A DNA stretch of 64,000 bases from Vibrio spartinae (GCF_024347135.1 NZ_AP024908.1:806001-870000), one strand, 5' to 3'. Positions 35,915-49,133 are shown, counted from the stretch's first letter. A program made the numbers and translations. The notes: generated by a model not told the origin, from the letters alone.

Positions 35915-36628
35915 ATGATGCTCACAGACTGGCTGCGACACTGGAAATATCCATCCGACGCTGAAACGCTCCGGCAACGGATTCAAATGGATCCGCGTTG
36001 GTCGGCGGCATTGCAGGCATATCTGTCTCATCCCTTTGTTCAGCCAGCAACGCCACTCAGCAACCTCCGGTTTCTGGCGCTTGATTTCGAAACGACAGGT
36101 CTGGCACCCGCACACGATCAGGTGCTCTCGATTGGGATGGTTGATTTAACCTTAGAAGCTATTGATATCGCCAGTCATGAAGAGCTGTTGATCAACCATG
36201 GTCAGTTTATCAAACCGGAGACGGCACAAATCAACGGGCTGACACCGCACGCCTTGGCGCAAGGCATCTCTCTGGCCGATGGGATGAATCGGCTGTTGGA
36301 ACGGGCACAGGGGAAAATATTACTGGCGCATCATTGTCAGATAGAAAAATGTTTCATCGCAACCTTTCTCCGACATCATTATCAGCTGCAATCGTTTCCG
36401 GCCTGTTTTGTCGATACGCTCGATATTGAAAAACGGTTTAGTTACGCAGGAAAAAGCAGACAACATGACAGCTACCAGTTGGATGATTTACGCCGTTACT
36501 ATCACCTGCCCGATTACTGTTCACATTCGGCAGCCAGCGATGCATTTGCCTGTGGCGAACTGTTTTTGGTCCAGACTAAAAAGCTGAACCTACAAAAAAC
36601 CCCTATCAGGCAATTATTAACCCGATAG
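35915..36628 (+). CDS. DnaQ-like 3'-5' exonuclease
   Basis: A 237-residue DEDDh exonuclease related to the polymerase III epsilon proofreading domain. Motif I is LALDFETTGLAPAHDQVLSIG, motif II lies in the region ILLAHHCQIEKCFIATFL, and motif III is HSAASDAFACGEL. Two adjacent ATG codons follow AAGGAAG. It probably forms an operon with the DUF294 gene. Its exact nucleic-acid substrate is unknown; the N-terminal ~50 residues are an extra helical region. The stop codon lies within a hairpin that terminates the opposite operon. Confidence 0.88.
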   Translation: MMLTDWLRHWKYPSDAETLRQRIQMDPRWSAALQAYLSHPFVQPATPLSNLRFLALDFETTGLAPAHDQVLSIGMVDLTLEAIDIASHEELLINHGQFIKPETAQINGLTPHALAQGISLADGMNRLLERAQGKILLAHHCQIEKCFIATFLRHHYQLQSFPACFVDTLDIEKRFSYAGKSRQHDSYQLDDLRRYYHLPDYCSHSAASDAFACGELFLVQTKKLNLQKTPIRQLLTR

Positions 36629-36631
36629 GGG
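36592..36631 (-). terminator. Terminator of the qmcA-nfeD pair, inside the exonuclease 3' end
   Basis: CCCCTATC (36600-36607) pairs with GATAGGGG (36624-36631). On the minus strand it is followed by six T, 40 bases after the NfeD-like stop. On the plus strand it lacks a T-run, so it mainly serves the minus-strand genes although it includes the exonuclease stop codon. Confidence 0.65.
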
Positions 36632-36670
36632 GCTTGATTGATAGAGGGCTTGGTTGTCGTATCGATTGCG

Positions 36671-37126
36671 TTACGATTTTGCCCGGATGAATAATTCACC
36701 GACTTGCAAATGAATCACTTCTACTAGAGTTCCTTTGGTTAATGGCGCTTGGGTGATCAAACGCCACTCAATACCAGAGAAACGATACGATGTCGGTTTT
36801 TCCGGTGTGGTATCTTGCGGCAGTACAAAAGTGTGACCAATCAGATCACTGTGTACATTCGTGTGTTCAGGCTTTTTCTGAGCACGTTTAAAAATCGGCC
36901 ACAATACGCCACCGGAAAGCAGTGTATAGAAGGTTGTCGCCACCAGCGCCCATTGCCATGTGGTGGGAATCCATTCGAAATACATGGACAGAGAAGCCAG
37001 TAAGAGCCCCATCCCCACCAATAACAACACAAACGTGCTCGCGCCCAGCACCAACACTTCAACCACTAACAGGATTAATCCCGTTACGGCTAATACCTGC
37101 ACCAAGTGCGCTATAATAAAATCCAT
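36671..37126 (-). CDS. NfeD-like membrane protein, QmcA partner
   Basis: A 151-residue protein with membrane segments at about 10-32 (VLAVTGLILLVVEVLVLGAS), 33-48 (FVLLLVGMGLLLASLSMY) and 58-78, and a C-terminal OB-fold domain (LIGHTFVLPQD, GTLVEVIHLQVGELFI), as in E. coli YbbJ. It overlaps the SPFH gene by one base. SPFH and NfeD proteins form membrane microdomain complexes. The same two-gene pairing (qmcA-ybbJ) exists in E. coli. Confidence 0.9.
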   Translation of the reverse strand: MDFIIAHLVQVLAVTGLILLVVEVLVLGASTFVLLLVGMGLLLASLSMYFEWIPTTWQWALVATTFYTLLSGGVLWPIFKRAQKKPEHTNVHSDLIGHTFVLPQDTTPEKPTSYRFSGIEWRLITQAPLTKGTLVEVIHLQVGELFIRAKS

Positions 37127-38073
37127 TATCGGCTCTTATTCAACTGACTGATGATCGAGGTCGCCTGTGCCACGATAGAACTGGCATCTGTCGCATTGTC
37201 CGGCAAAATCACCATGGACGACTCTTTGGCAATCGCCTCTTTCGCTGCAATCGCTTTGGTCGCCAGTTCAAGCTGAACCGCTTTCTGACCACTTTCCGTA
37301 TTGGCTGATTCACCCACAGTTTGCAGGGCTTCCGCCTGTGCATTCGCCACGGCAATAATGGCTTTGGCTTCCCCTTCTGCACGGAGTATTTGCTCGGCTT
37401 TATCGGCTTCTGCTGACAACACAATTGACTGTTTCTCACCTTCAGCACGGTTAATCGCGGCCTGACGATCCCCTTCTGATTCCAAAATCTGAGCCCGCTT
37501 GACCCGCTCAGCTTTCATCTGGGCTTCCATGGCTTCCATGACAGATTGAGGCGGAATAATATCTTTGATTTCATAACGCAACACCTGAATCCCCCAAGGG
37601 CCTGCCGCCTCATTGATAGCAGAGACGATATTGGTGTTCAGCGCATCACGCTCTTCAAAGGTTTTATCTAACTCCATTTTACCCAGCTCAGAACGCATGG
37701 TTGTCTGAGATAGCTGAGTCACTGCAAAAATATAGTCATCAACACCATAACTGGCTTTATATGGGTCAAGCACCCGAAAATACAGCACACCATCGACATG
37801 CAGGGAAATGTTATCTCGGGTAATCGCACTCTGTTGGGGGACATCAACGGCCTGTTCTTTTAATGAACGGTCAGCAGCAATCCGATCAATAAAGGGCACC
37901 AAAAAATGTAATCCGGCTTCTTTGGTTGACAGATATTTGCCAAACCGTTCGATCAGATAAGCCTGATTCTGAGGGACAAAAATAATAGAGGACTTCAGTA
38001 AAAAGAATACAAAAATAAGCAGTGCGACAGGCACTGTTAGTACATTATTAAACAGTAGATTCACGATATCCAT
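37126..38073 (-). CDS. qmcA: SPFH/stomatin-like membrane protein QmcA
   Basis: An SPFH (band 7) protein of about 315 residues: one N-terminal helix (VALLIFVFFLLKSSIIFV), PQNQAYLIERFGKYL, the SPFH core (DVPQQSAITRDNISLHVDGVLYFRV) and a long coiled coil rich in Ala/Glu (AEQILRAEGEAKAIIAVANA). The ATG at 38071-38073 is given; a TTG six bases upstream has better spacing from GAGGA and may be the real start. It probably organises the membrane with the NfeD-like protein behind it. Confidence 0.92.
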   Translation of the reverse strand: MDIVNLLFNNVLTVPVALLIFVFFLLKSSIIFVPQNQAYLIERFGKYLSTKEAGLHFLVPFIDRIAADRSLKEQAVDVPQQSAITRDNISLHVDGVLYFRVLDPYKASYGVDDYIFAVTQLSQTTMRSELGKMELDKTFEERDALNTNIVSAINEAAGPWGIQVLRYEIKDIIPPQSVMEAMEAQMKAERVKRAQILESEGDRQAAINRAEGEKQSIVLSAEADKAEQILRAEGEAKAIIAVANAQAEALQTVGESANTESGQKAVQLELATKAIAAKEAIAKESSMVILPDNATDASSIVAQATSIISQLNKSR

Positions 38074-38079
38074 GGGCAA

Positions 38080-38509
38080 AAGTGTTCCTCAGTAAGCATA
38101 TAAGCAGCTCAAAGTGTACTGCCCTCTCATCATCAAAGAAAGCATTTCCTTCCATTCATATTTATCGAATCAATCCCACATGAAGGTATCGGGAAAAAAC
38201 GTGATTTGCAGCACAGGGCACAGATGATGATCACAAATTCTACGGCGCATTTTTGATCTTTCTGTTGGCGACGAACTATACCTATAGCGAAACAAGCATG
38301 CATATCACGCTTGCCTCCTCCAGCGGTGGTATGCAAATGACAATTCTTATAACGGCTTACATAAAGGACATCTATACTGAACTAATGTGGGTATGGGTGA
38401 GAATCAGTGTTTACCAAGGGTGGGCGAGATAAGTTGAACGATCATTTGATAACAACATCGTGCTCCCATCCATTGGTAAGACATACAACGGTCACCTCCG
38501 GAGGCAGTT
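38080..38509. other. 430-base gap between qmcA and the FIST gene
   Basis: No gene or recognisable RNA seen. It should contain the two divergent promoters. The FIST start is preceded by a strong CTCCGGAGG ribosome site at about 38497-38505. Confidence 0.5.
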
Positions 38510-39700
38510 ATGGGTAAACCGAATCCGATTCTGACAGGCCATTCTTGCGCACCAGATGCAGCAACAGCCGTTGCAGAACTTCGGACACAAATTTGTCAGC
38601 CACAGATGGCGTTGGTTATTTTCTTCTGTTCCAGCAATTATGATTTACAGCAACTCACGACAGCCATTCAGCAGCACTTTCCTGATGAATTAGTGGTGGG
38701 TTGCACCACCGCAGGTGAAATTGGTCCGGCGGGTTATCTGAACCATAGTCTGACGGGTATCAGCTTTTCTGCGACATGTTGTACCGCAGTCGTAGGCCAT
38801 CTGGATCAACTCCAATCTTTTGACATCGCTTATGGTCGCACCTTTGCCCAAGATCTCCGGCGTCAGTTGGAAAGTGCTGACGCTTATATTGAAACCAACC
38901 AAAATTTTGGCTTCTTATTGATTGATGGACTCTCTGTGCGCGAAGAACCGGTTACTCATGCTTTACAAGACGGCCTCGGTAGTATTCAGATGGTTGGTGG
39001 TTCTGCCGGTGACGAATTGAGCTTTGAACAGACTTGGATCTTTGCCGACGGGCAATTCAATCCCGATAGTGCTGCGCTGATCCTGATCAATACCTCCCTT
39101 AAGTTTCATCTGTTTAAAACACAACACTTTGTCTCTGGCTGTGAGCGAATGGTGGTTACCGAAGTCGATGCCAAGAACCGAGTCGTCAAAGAAATCAATG
39201 GATTGCCGGCAGCCGCAGAATATGCCCGCCTCGTCAACGTTGACCCCAATCAGCTGACTTCGACTCACTTTGCCGCTTGGCCAGTGGTGGTCATGATTGA
39301 TGGGACGGATTTTGTTCGCTCGATCCAACATGCCAACCTGGATGGTAGCCTGACCTTCTATTGTGCCATCGATGAAGGTGTCGTGCTCAGAGTCGCTCAC
39401 GGTGAAAACATGCTCGATAAGTTAACCACAACGTTAAAAGCGCTAGAGGAACACTTCGCGCATATTCAGGGCATGTTAGTGTTTGACTGTATATTGCGGA
39501 ATCTGGAAGCCACCCAGGATGGCAGCAAAGCGGCTATCGGTGAATTATTCAGCCAATACAATGCGGTAGGATTCAGTACCTATGGCGAACAATTTGGGGG
39601 AGTCCATATTAATCAAACGCTGACCGGTATTATATTTAGTCACGAGACAGAGCTTGATAAAGAGGCAGGATTCGGCAATAAGGAAGACATTAATGACTGA
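38510..39700 (+). CDS. FIST-domain sensor protein, NosP-like
   Basis: A soluble 396-residue protein made of FIST_N (VVGCTTAGEIGPAGY, VGGSAGDELSF) and FIST_C (MLVFDCILRN, YNAVGFSTYGEQFG). FIST proteins bind small ligands; the NosP subgroup binds heme and nitric oxide and is encoded next to a histidine kinase whose activity it controls. That is the arrangement here: the kinase ATG lies eight bases before this gene's stop. Heme and NO binding are inferred from the pairing; FIST proteins without heme also occur, so a different ligand is possible. Confidence 0.85.
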   Translation: MGKPNPILTGHSCAPDAATAVAELRTQICQPQMALVIFFCSSNYDLQQLTTAIQQHFPDELVVGCTTAGEIGPAGYLNHSLTGISFSATCCTAVVGHLDQLQSFDIAYGRTFAQDLRRQLESADAYIETNQNFGFLLIDGLSVREEPVTHALQDGLGSIQMVGGSAGDELSFEQTWIFADGQFNPDSAALILINTSLKFHLFKTQHFVSGCERMVVTEVDAKNRVVKEINGLPAAAEYARLVNVDPNQLTSTHFAAWPVVVMIDGTDFVRSIQHANLDGSLTFYCAIDEGVVLRVAHGENMLDKLTTTLKALEEHFAHIQGMLVFDCILRNLEATQDGSKAAIGELFSQYNAVGFSTYGEQFGGVHINQTLTGIIFSHETELDKEAGFGNKEDIND

Positions 39701-40754
39701 GTCAGCCAAAGATGAAGCATCTCTGCGTCAGGAGATTCACCGCCTCAATAAAGTCGTCACCTCACTGATGGATCGGGCCGAGCGTGAGGCAAACAAATTG
39801 TCCGGCAACTACGGTCTGTTTCAGGATGCGGTGATGCTGGAAAATCAAGTCCGCCGTCGCACGGCTGAACTCGAATCCGCATTGCGTGAAAATGAGCGCA
39901 TCAACCACGACTTAACCCAGGAACGCGAAGAGCAACGTAAATTGATCAAAAAACTGGAGGATGCCCACAATCAACTCTTGCAATCAGAGAAGCTGGCATC
40001 AATTGGTCAATTGGCCGCAGGCGTTGCCCATGAAGTGAACAATCCGATCGGTTTTGTCAATTCTAACCTCGATATGCTGAAAGGCTATGTTGAACAATTA
40101 TTGGCACTGCATGATCAATATGCTCAATACGAAGCCGTATTGCCGCCTGAAATTCAAGCCCGGCTCGATGCCTATAAACACAGCATTGACATCAATTATC
40201 TGCGAGCTGACATTGTCACCTTAGTGAACGAATCCATCGATGGTGTGGCACGCGTTCGGAGAATTGTGCAAGATTTGCGCGATTTTTCACGTCCCGGTAA
40301 TTGTGAATGGCAAACCACCGATATTCACAGCTGCATCGACAGTACACTCAATGTTGTCTGGAATGAAATCAAATTCAAAGCAGAGGTGATACGCGAATAT
40401 GGCACACTTCCTCCGGTTGAATGTCTGCCATCTCAACTCAATCAGGTTTTCCTCAATCTGTTGATGAACGCAGCTCAGGCCATTCCCGAATGGGGCACCA
40501 TTATCATCCAAACTGCTGTCGCGCAGGATCAGGCTGTCATCACGATTTGTGACAACGGCGTGGGTATCGATGAAAACATGATTCCCCACATTTTTGATCC
40601 ATTTTTCACCACCAAGCCCATCGGCAAAGGCACCGGGCTAGGGCTCTCGGTCACTTATGGCATTATCGAAAAACACGGTGGACGTATTGAGGTTGATTCT
40701 ACGCTGGGAAAAGGCAGCACATTTACGATTCATCTGCCAATAAAACGCGCCTGA
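39693..40754 (+). CDS. Soluble histidine kinase paired with the FIST sensor
   Basis: A cytoplasmic kinase of 353 residues with no membrane segment or PAS domain. A coiled coil (about 5-110; [35 protein letters not shown]) leads to a HisKA with the phospho-acceptor in [15 protein letters not shown] and an ATPase domain ([45 protein letters not shown]). The start [10 protein letters not shown] overlaps the FIST stop. In NosP systems the kinase (NahK/HnoK type) feeds a phosphorelay acting on c-di-GMP and biofilm. No receiver domain or Hpt gene is adjacent, but a GGDEF gene follows downstream. Confidence 0.9.
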   Translation: MTESAKDEASLRQEIHRLNKVVTSLMDRAEREANKLSGNYGLFQDAVMLENQVRRRTAELESALRENERINHDLTQEREEQRKLIKKLEDAHNQLLQSEKLASIGQLAAGVAHEVNNPIGFVNSNLDMLKGYVEQLLALHDQYAQYEAVLPPEIQARLDAYKHSIDINYLRADIVTLVNESIDGVARVRRIVQDLRDFSRPGNCEWQTTDIHSCIDSTLNVVWNEIKFKAEVIREYGTLPPVECLPSQLNQVFLNLLMNAAQAIPEWGTIIIQTAVAQDQAVITICDNGVGIDENMIPHIFDPFFTTKPIGKGTGLGLSVTYGIIEKHGGRIEVDSTLGKGSTFTIHLPIKRA

Positions 40755-41014
40755 GTTGCCTCGATTATCTCACACCGCCCCACATCACCGCAGTGGATTC
40801 GCGCTGCGTTTGTTTAAACAGTGACAAGATAAATTATGTAAACTGTATCGCTATTGAGATAATTAAAGATAACTACGCCTATATCAGGTTAATGCCATCC
40901 CGAACCATGGCATCATCTCTAAAAATGCTAGTATGACATGTCATCCTATTCAAATAATTCCAGATGATGTGACCTTTTCCACCCCATTTTTCGTCCAAAA
41001 CAGAATAAGCAATT

Positions 41015-42730
41015 ATGATGGTGCGTTTTGTATTGATTATTTTTTTGATGACCATTTATTGTCAAAATGCTTTTGCTGCGACAGGTCATCACAATAGCAT
41101 TCCGACATTGCTGACAGATGTCACATATTTTCACGAAGACAGCACAACCCCCTTATCGTTTGCGCAAGCTGAGCAACACTTTCGCAGCGGAGAAAACCAA
41201 CATCCGCCTCAAGACTTTATGTCATTCGGCATCAACAAACGCGCAACGTGGATTAAGTTAAATGTGCAAAATCATACGCACGTTGAACAATACCGGCGTC
41301 TCAATGCAGCGCAACCATGGGTAGATAGTCTGGCAATTTACTTGGTCAATGACCAAGGAGTCATCCAGACATGGCATTCCGGGGATGAGCAGGTTGCAGA
41401 CTCACATCTGTTACCCGGTGTTGGTTTTGTGTTTGATATGAAACTTCCTCCCGGGCAAAGCCAGATTTTCATCCGTGGTCAATCACTCGATCCATTGACG
41501 CTCCCGATTGCTTTACTCGATGCTTATCAATCCAGAACCCTTGACGCACAAATCCATGTTACGTCGGGTATCTTGTATGGCATCTTGTTGGCCTTGGTCG
41601 GGATGAACCTTGTTTTATACCTGTCAATAAAACAGCTGGATGCACTTTTCTACTCGCTCTACATCAGCTGTTTTATCATCGTCAATATTTCTTACAATGG
41701 CTATGGCTTCGCTTGGTTGTATTCCAATTCACTGTTTATCGAAAATAATCTCACCCTGATCATGATGGTTTTTCATGGCGTCTCCGGATTAGTCTTTGTC
41801 TCTCACTTTCTGCGAATCCATCAACACTCGCCCAAATTAAATCTGACACTGTTGATCTATAGTGGCTTGGGCATCTTGACGATGGTGACCCTGATCAGCT
41901 TAAACATGCATCTTTGGGCAACCAAATTTGCATTTAAATTTCTATCGCTGACCACAATGCTGATGATCTTACTGGGTGTTTTAAACCTGAATAAAACCAA
42001 AGACACGCTATATTTTCTGATTGCAGTGATGTGCAGCATGTTAGGTCTGCTCATTACCACATTTTCAGTCTGGGGGGTCATTCCTTATAACTATTACAGC
42101 TATAACGGGGCGGTTTTCGGCGTGGTTTTTGAGGCGACGATTCTCGCCGTAATCGTGGCTTATCGATTGAAAGATTTTGAGCAACAGAGAATCACAGCAG
42201 AATATCTGTCGTCATATGACCCATTAATGAATCTGTTCAACAGGCGTTCATTTATGGCAGCCGGTCACCAGTGCATTCAACAGTCGAACCGTACGAAAAA
42301 AATACTCAGTTTCGTGATGATGGACATCGATCACTTTAAACAAATTAATGATACATACGGACATCACATCGGTGATCTTACCCTGAGCCACATTGCCAAG
42401 CTGCTCAAACGGCATACACGAGAAAATGATATTATTGCGCGCTGGGGCGGTGAAGAAATGGTGATATTACTCCCTGATACAAATGCAGAACAGGCGCTCG
42501 CTTATACAGAACATTTACGCGCCACCATTGCAGCAACGCCATTCCGTGACGAGGCGCAAGACATTCAGATTACCGCTAGTTTTGGGATTGCGACCCGGAT
42601 GAATGGTGAATCATTAGAAACCCTATACCAACTCGCGGACAAACGACTCTACCGAGCCAAACAACAGGGAAGAAACCGCGTCGAACCCCAAGACAGGCAT
42701 CTCCCCATCACCACGCAGGAGCAGTATTAA
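41015..42730 (+). CDS. 7TMR-DISM diguanylate cyclase
   Basis: A 571-residue membrane protein: signal peptide (VLIIFLMTIYCQNAFAATG), a periplasmic DISM extracellular domain (about 25-180; INKRATWIKLNVQNHT), seven membrane helices (about 185-390) and a cytoplasmic GGDEF domain with active RWGGEEMVILLP. An RxxD inhibitory site (REND) sits five residues before the signature, so product inhibition is expected. It makes c-di-GMP in response to an unknown periplasmic ligand. Two adjacent ATG codons are possible starts, and the ribosome site is weak. It follows the FIST/kinase pair by 260 bases and could be its functional output. Confidence 0.93.
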   Translation: MMVRFVLIIFLMTIYCQNAFAATGHHNSIPTLLTDVTYFHEDSTTPLSFAQAEQHFRSGENQHPPQDFMSFGINKRATWIKLNVQNHTHVEQYRRLNAAQPWVDSLAIYLVNDQGVIQTWHSGDEQVADSHLLPGVGFVFDMKLPPGQSQIFIRGQSLDPLTLPIALLDAYQSRTLDAQIHVTSGILYGILLALVGMNLVLYLSIKQLDALFYSLYISCFIIVNISYNGYGFAWLYSNSLFIENNLTLIMMVFHGVSGLVFVSHFLRIHQHSPKLNLTLLIYSGLGILTMVTLISLNMHLWATKFAFKFLSLTTMLMILLGVLNLNKTKDTLYFLIAVMCSMLGLLITTFSVWGVIPYNYYSYNGAVFGVVFEATILAVIVAYRLKDFEQQRITAEYLSSYDPLMNLFNRRSFMAAGHQCIQQSNRTKKILSFVMMDIDHFKQINDTYGHHIGDLTLSHIAKLLKRHTRENDIIARWGGEEMVILLPDTNAEQALAYTEHLRATIAATPFRDEAQDIQITASFGIATRMNGESLETLYQLADKRLYRAKQQGRNRVEPQDRHLPITTQEQY

Positions 42731-42747
42731 CAATAACGGCTCCCAAC

Positions 42748-43758
42748 TTACATTAATGCATCGAGATCGGCCTCTGCCAGCATTAAACCTGCGCGCAGAC
42801 CGGTCTTCACCCCGGCATTCGGGAAAATCAGCCATTCATTGGCGTGTTCGACCCGATACATCACGTCGCCATCTTGGGCAATCAGCGTCCCTTGTGCAAA
42901 ATTGGTGAAGTTTTTAGCATCATCACTGACATCAATAAAATGAAAATCATCCGATAATTTTTTCAGTTCACGCGCAACCTGATAAACCTTAATCGGTGCC
43001 AACATATCGGCAGAAAATGTTTCACCACAAATAAAACATGCCAGTGCTTTATCTGCTGCGGCAAACTGGCTGAGGTCATTCTCACCGAATGCCCGGGCTT
43101 TGCCTAACTCAAGCGTACAACTCTGCACCTGCAACACAGCATGAGTATAATAACTGAATGTGCCACCGGGAATCGGGTTAATCACCAGTGCTTCAAGCCC
43201 CATGCCGATCAAGCCGTGGAGAAAGTCGTCTGAAGCCAGTGTCTTTTGTGGTAACAGCCCGAAGCGGAGATGAAAGGATTCGCGAATCGCGGTATGCAGA
43301 TCAAAATGAAATCGTTCGGTGCTGGTATCGGCAAAAAAGGTTTCGACAATATTTTCCAGCTCAATCGCGCGCTGAGTCTCCGAGCACTCTGGGTAATGAC
43401 GATGGTAACCATGAAATAATCGATTCAGATCCACCGATTGGTAGCGAACCCCGGCCCGAATCGCATCCGGATTACCGAATACCACCAATAAGCGAACTGC
43501 CAATGGCATTTCCCCGTTTAACAAGCGGTTGACGTGCCGTGACAGAATTTCGATCGGGGCTGTCTCATTGCCATGCACACCTGCCGACATCAAGACATGT
43601 TTGACATCAGTTGCTGCGACTTTCGGTTCCAGCAGCAAGACGCCATCCGCCAGCCATTGCCAGGTTAACTCAGCGTTCTCACCAGAGGTCACTTGCGGAG
43701 GTTGTCCCTGTCCTTGTAGCATTGGTCCTTGTAACATCGTGTGAAGAAAATCCTTCAT
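42748..43758 (-). CDS. astE: Succinylglutamate desuccinylase
   Basis: The zinc enzyme that performs the last AST step, N-succinylglutamate to glutamate and succinate. At 336 residues it is close to the family norm. The metal site is visible in GVHGNETAPIEIL, with the third ligand in FHFDLHTAIR; FGNPDAIRAGVRY is another family block. It is the last gene of the operon, 20 bases after astB, with AAGGAG before the ATG. Confidence 0.95.
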   Translation of the reverse strand: MKDFLHTMLQGPMLQGQGQPPQVTSGENAELTWQWLADGVLLLEPKVAATDVKHVLMSAGVHGNETAPIEILSRHVNRLLNGEMPLAVRLLVVFGNPDAIRAGVRYQSVDLNRLFHGYHRHYPECSETQRAIELENIVETFFADTSTERFHFDLHTAIRESFHLRFGLLPQKTLASDDFLHGLIGMGLEALVINPIPGGTFSYYTHAVLQVQSCTLELGKARAFGENDLSQFAAADKALACFICGETFSADMLAPIKVYQVARELKKLSDDFHFIDVSDDAKNFTNFAQGTLIAQDGDVMYRVEHANEWLIFPNAGVKTGLRAGLMLAEADLDALM

Positions 43759-43778
43759 CTTGTTCTCCTTCCTACCGA

Positions 43779-45143
43779 TTAACGCTGAAACGGATAGATG
43801 GATCCTAAATGCAGAATCCGGGTCAATTCATCCAGCGCGGTCTGGTTCTCGAGCAGCAACTGTGGATCAGCCAGATCATGTTCCGACAGGCGATCGCGAT
43901 AATGTCTCTCGACCCAGTTCGTGAGCGTCCGGTAAACGTCATCATTCATCAGTACATGCGGATTGGTTGCCTGAATTTCAGCTTCATTCAAAACAACACG
44001 CAAACGCAGACAAGCCGGACCGCCGCCATTACGCATACTTTCCCGTAAATTGAAGACCTGCACTGCATCGATCGGACCGTCGCGTTGTATCAGTTCGGAA
44101 AGATAGCGCCACACCCTTTCATGTTCTCGGGCTTCCTGCGGGACGACAATCAGCATCTTACCATCGGGTTTGGTTAAAAGCTGGCTATTAAACAGATAAG
44201 TGTTAACTGCGTCAGCAACTGATACCTGTGCGCTCGGGACTTCGATCGGAATAAATTCACACGCGACCGCAGCCAGCTTGGCCCGAATCTCAGCAAATGC
44301 CGCGGATGGATTGAGAAATGCTTCCTGATGATGAAACAGTACCGGGCCATTACTGACGGAAATCACGTCGTTATGAAACACCCCTTGATCAATCACTTCA
44401 GGATTTTGTTGAACAAAAACCGTCTTTGCCGGATCCAATTGATGGAGACGGGCAATGGCTTGGCTGGCCTCACGAGTCTGGCGTGCCGGATAACGCTTGG
44501 GTTCAACTTGCCCGCCATAAACCTGACGACCATAGACGAAAACTTCCACACCGGCGGCCCCATAATGCTGACATAGACGATTATGGTTCGCAGCGCCTTC
44601 GTCCCCCATCACCAACTGCTGTGGCAATGCCGCATGATGGACAAAATGATCGGGGTCGGAAAAGATACTGCGCAGCGCATTGCCTGTGGTCTCTTCTTCA
44701 ATGGCCCGGTGGAATTTATTATTCAGATTCGCCACCGTAAAATGTACCCGTTGATCTTGCGTATCTGCCGACGGTGAGATCGTGGCCGCATTCGCGACCC
44801 ACATCGAAGAAGCAGAACTCACTGCGGTGAGAATTTCCGGGGCTTGCTGCGCGGCCTGCGTCAGTACCTGAGCATCGCTTCCGGAAAATCCCAACTGGCG
44901 TAACGTCCCAATGCAAGGCCGCTCCTGAGGTGGCAGAATCCCCTGTTTTAAACCGATATCCGCTAATGCTTTCATCTTCTGCAACCCTTGCAGAGCGGCC
45001 AACTTCGGATTGGCAGCCTGACTCTTGTTGCTGGTCGAAGCGACATTGCCGAATGACAACCCGGCATAGTTGTGGGTCAACCCGACTAAACCGTCAAAAT
45101 TGACTTCAGCGGCAGACATGCGTGATTGTTTTTCTTGCGTCAT
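43779..45143 (-). CDS. astB: N-succinylarginine dihydrolase
   Basis: Converts N2-succinylarginine to succinylornithine, CO2 and ammonia. The protein opens with [20 protein letters not shown] after a short leader; the chosen ATG (45141-45143, MTQEKQS) has AAAGGAG seven bases upstream. Family blocks include [23 protein letters not shown], and [17 protein letters not shown] with the catalytic cysteine in the last. Length 454. It sits 15 bases downstream of astD. Confidence 0.95.
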   Translation of the reverse strand: MTQEKQSRMSAAEVNFDGLVGLTHNYAGLSFGNVASTSNKSQAANPKLAALQGLQKMKALADIGLKQGILPPQERPCIGTLRQLGFSGSDAQVLTQAAQQAPEILTAVSSASSMWVANAATISPSADTQDQRVHFTVANLNNKFHRAIEEETTGNALRSIFSDPDHFVHHAALPQQLVMGDEGAANHNRLCQHYGAAGVEVFVYGRQVYGGQVEPKRYPARQTREASQAIARLHQLDPAKTVFVQQNPEVIDQGVFHNDVISVSNGPVLFHHQEAFLNPSAAFAEIRAKLAAVACEFIPIEVPSAQVSVADAVNTYLFNSQLLTKPDGKMLIVVPQEAREHERVWRYLSELIQRDGPIDAVQVFNLRESMRNGGGPACLRLRVVLNEAEIQATNPHVLMNDDVYRTLTNWVERHYRDRLSEHDLADPQLLLENQTALDELTRILHLGSIYPFQR

Positions 45144-45163
45144 TCCCATACTCCTTTCGCGGT

Positions 45164-47688
<2,525 letters not shown>

Positions 47689-47718
47689 TTTTCATTATCC
47701 TTGAATGATTTATGTTCA

Positions 47719-48774
47719 CTATAGTCGAGTATCAGCTTTATCACTGACGGGAAAACACCAGATCTGTTTTCCCATATCCATTCCGTCGGGATTGCTGATT
47801 GCCAGTGTCTGCGACGTTTGCGGCTCAAGCAACAGCGTTGAACCTTCCAGCCATCCTTCTCCCATTACCGCACGGAAATCCGTCTCATGACTGACGCCAA
47901 TCAGATATTTTCGTCGCTGGGGGAGACTTTCGACAACTTTCACACGGCACAATTTATGATGCTGCCAGAGATCGAGCGTATTGCGGTTCGCGGTCAAAAT
48001 CGGACCTGCGTCGAAAATTTCAACGTATTTATCCGGTTCAAACCCCTGATCACTCAATAATCCACATTGTAGTGCCGCATCGGGATGAACCTGTCCCATT
48101 ACCGCTTGTGCCTCTTCATGAATCAAAGGGACATACAGCGGATGATGCGGCATCAGTTCGGCAATAAAGGTTTTATCCCGGGTGCCGTTGTAGTATTCCA
48201 CTTGGTTGTAATCAATCCGGAAAAATTTTCTGCCCACATGTTCCCAAAACGGGGCGCGACCCTGTTTATCCGCCATCCCCGGAATCACGGCCAACCAGTC
48301 AGTGGTAAAACGCTCCGGATGAATCGACATAAACAGCAATCGACCTAAGGTTATCAACGCCGGATAAAGACTATGCTTCAGTGACGGAATCACATAGAAA
48401 GAGCAAAGCTGAGAGTGGTCACTCAGATCATGGGTCATGGTCAACGCATGAATACGGCTATGAACGTTCAACTCCCGGGAGGAATGGATCAAGACATCGT
48501 TACGCAGTGCATAGAAGGGTTCCTGGTATCCGGCCAGTGCGTTGATTGCCCCCGTTCCGAGAATTTGTCCGGTCAGCGTTTCTTCCAGCACGAAGAAATA
48601 GCTCTCCTCCCCCGGAGAAAAGACCGCTTGCCGAAACGAATCTATTGAACGCTCGACTTTCTTGATCAGATGAGAACGCTGCGCAGGTAAGGTATACACC
48701 ATCGGCCCGCTTTCATGGGCCAGACGTTCGATTTGTTGGATATCACTCAATTGAGCGGGACGGAAAATAATCAT
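47719..48774 (-). CDS. Second arginine N-succinyltransferase subunit, AruF-like
   Basis: A diverged AstA paralogue of about 351 residues (MIIFRPAQLSDIQQIERLAH; FIAELMPHHPLYV; VEIFDAGPILTANR), less similar to canonical AstA than its neighbour. The ATG at 48772-48774 is taken; GTG six bases earlier is closer to AAGGA and equally possible. First in the operon. The order astA2-astA1-astD-astB-astE is that of aruFGDBE in Pseudomonas, and differs from the single-astA E. coli operon. The aminotransferase gene astC/aruC is not in the window next to it. Confidence 0.88.
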   Translation of the reverse strand: MIIFRPAQLSDIQQIERLAHESGPMVYTLPAQRSHLIKKVERSIDSFRQAVFSPGEESYFFVLEETLTGQILGTGAINALAGYQEPFYALRNDVLIHSSRELNVHSRIHALTMTHDLSDHSQLCSFYVIPSLKHSLYPALITLGRLLFMSIHPERFTTDWLAVIPGMADKQGRAPFWEHVGRKFFRIDYNQVEYYNGTRDKTFIAELMPHHPLYVPLIHEEAQAVMGQVHPDAALQCGLLSDQGFEPDKYVEIFDAGPILTANRNTLDLWQHHKLCRVKVVESLPQRRKYLIGVSHETDFRAVMGEGWLEGSTLLLEPQTSQTLAISNPDGMDMGKQIWCFPVSDKADTRL

Positions 48775-49133
48775 CAACACGGAATCCTTGTGCAACATTA
48801 TTTCAGGACAAACTTGTCTGAGCATCTTAGATTACGGGACATGACAGGAAAAAGATTATGGAAATCTGACCTGATTTTACAATTTTACACCATCTTTACA
48901 CCACCGCGTGCTGCAAGTTGCCATGCTCATCAGGTGCAACCCGATATGGACAGCATCGCGATTCGTTGATGGCACTAACCTTGTTCAGAATCCATCTTTT
49001 TTTCAGAACCCATTCTTTTCCGGAATAGTTGACCGCCCCGACACATTCATTGGTCAAGTATGCATTAAACTGCTTACTTGAATCTCGGTAACAGAGATTC
49101 AAGTGTATATTTTCAACGTACAGAGAGGCTTTT
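48775..49133. promoter_or_regulatory. Divergent region between the ast operon and the expansin gene
   Basis: No gene seen. It must carry both promoters. I looked for ARG boxes (TNTGAAT-type palindromes) and saw none that is convincing. Confidence 0.45.
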
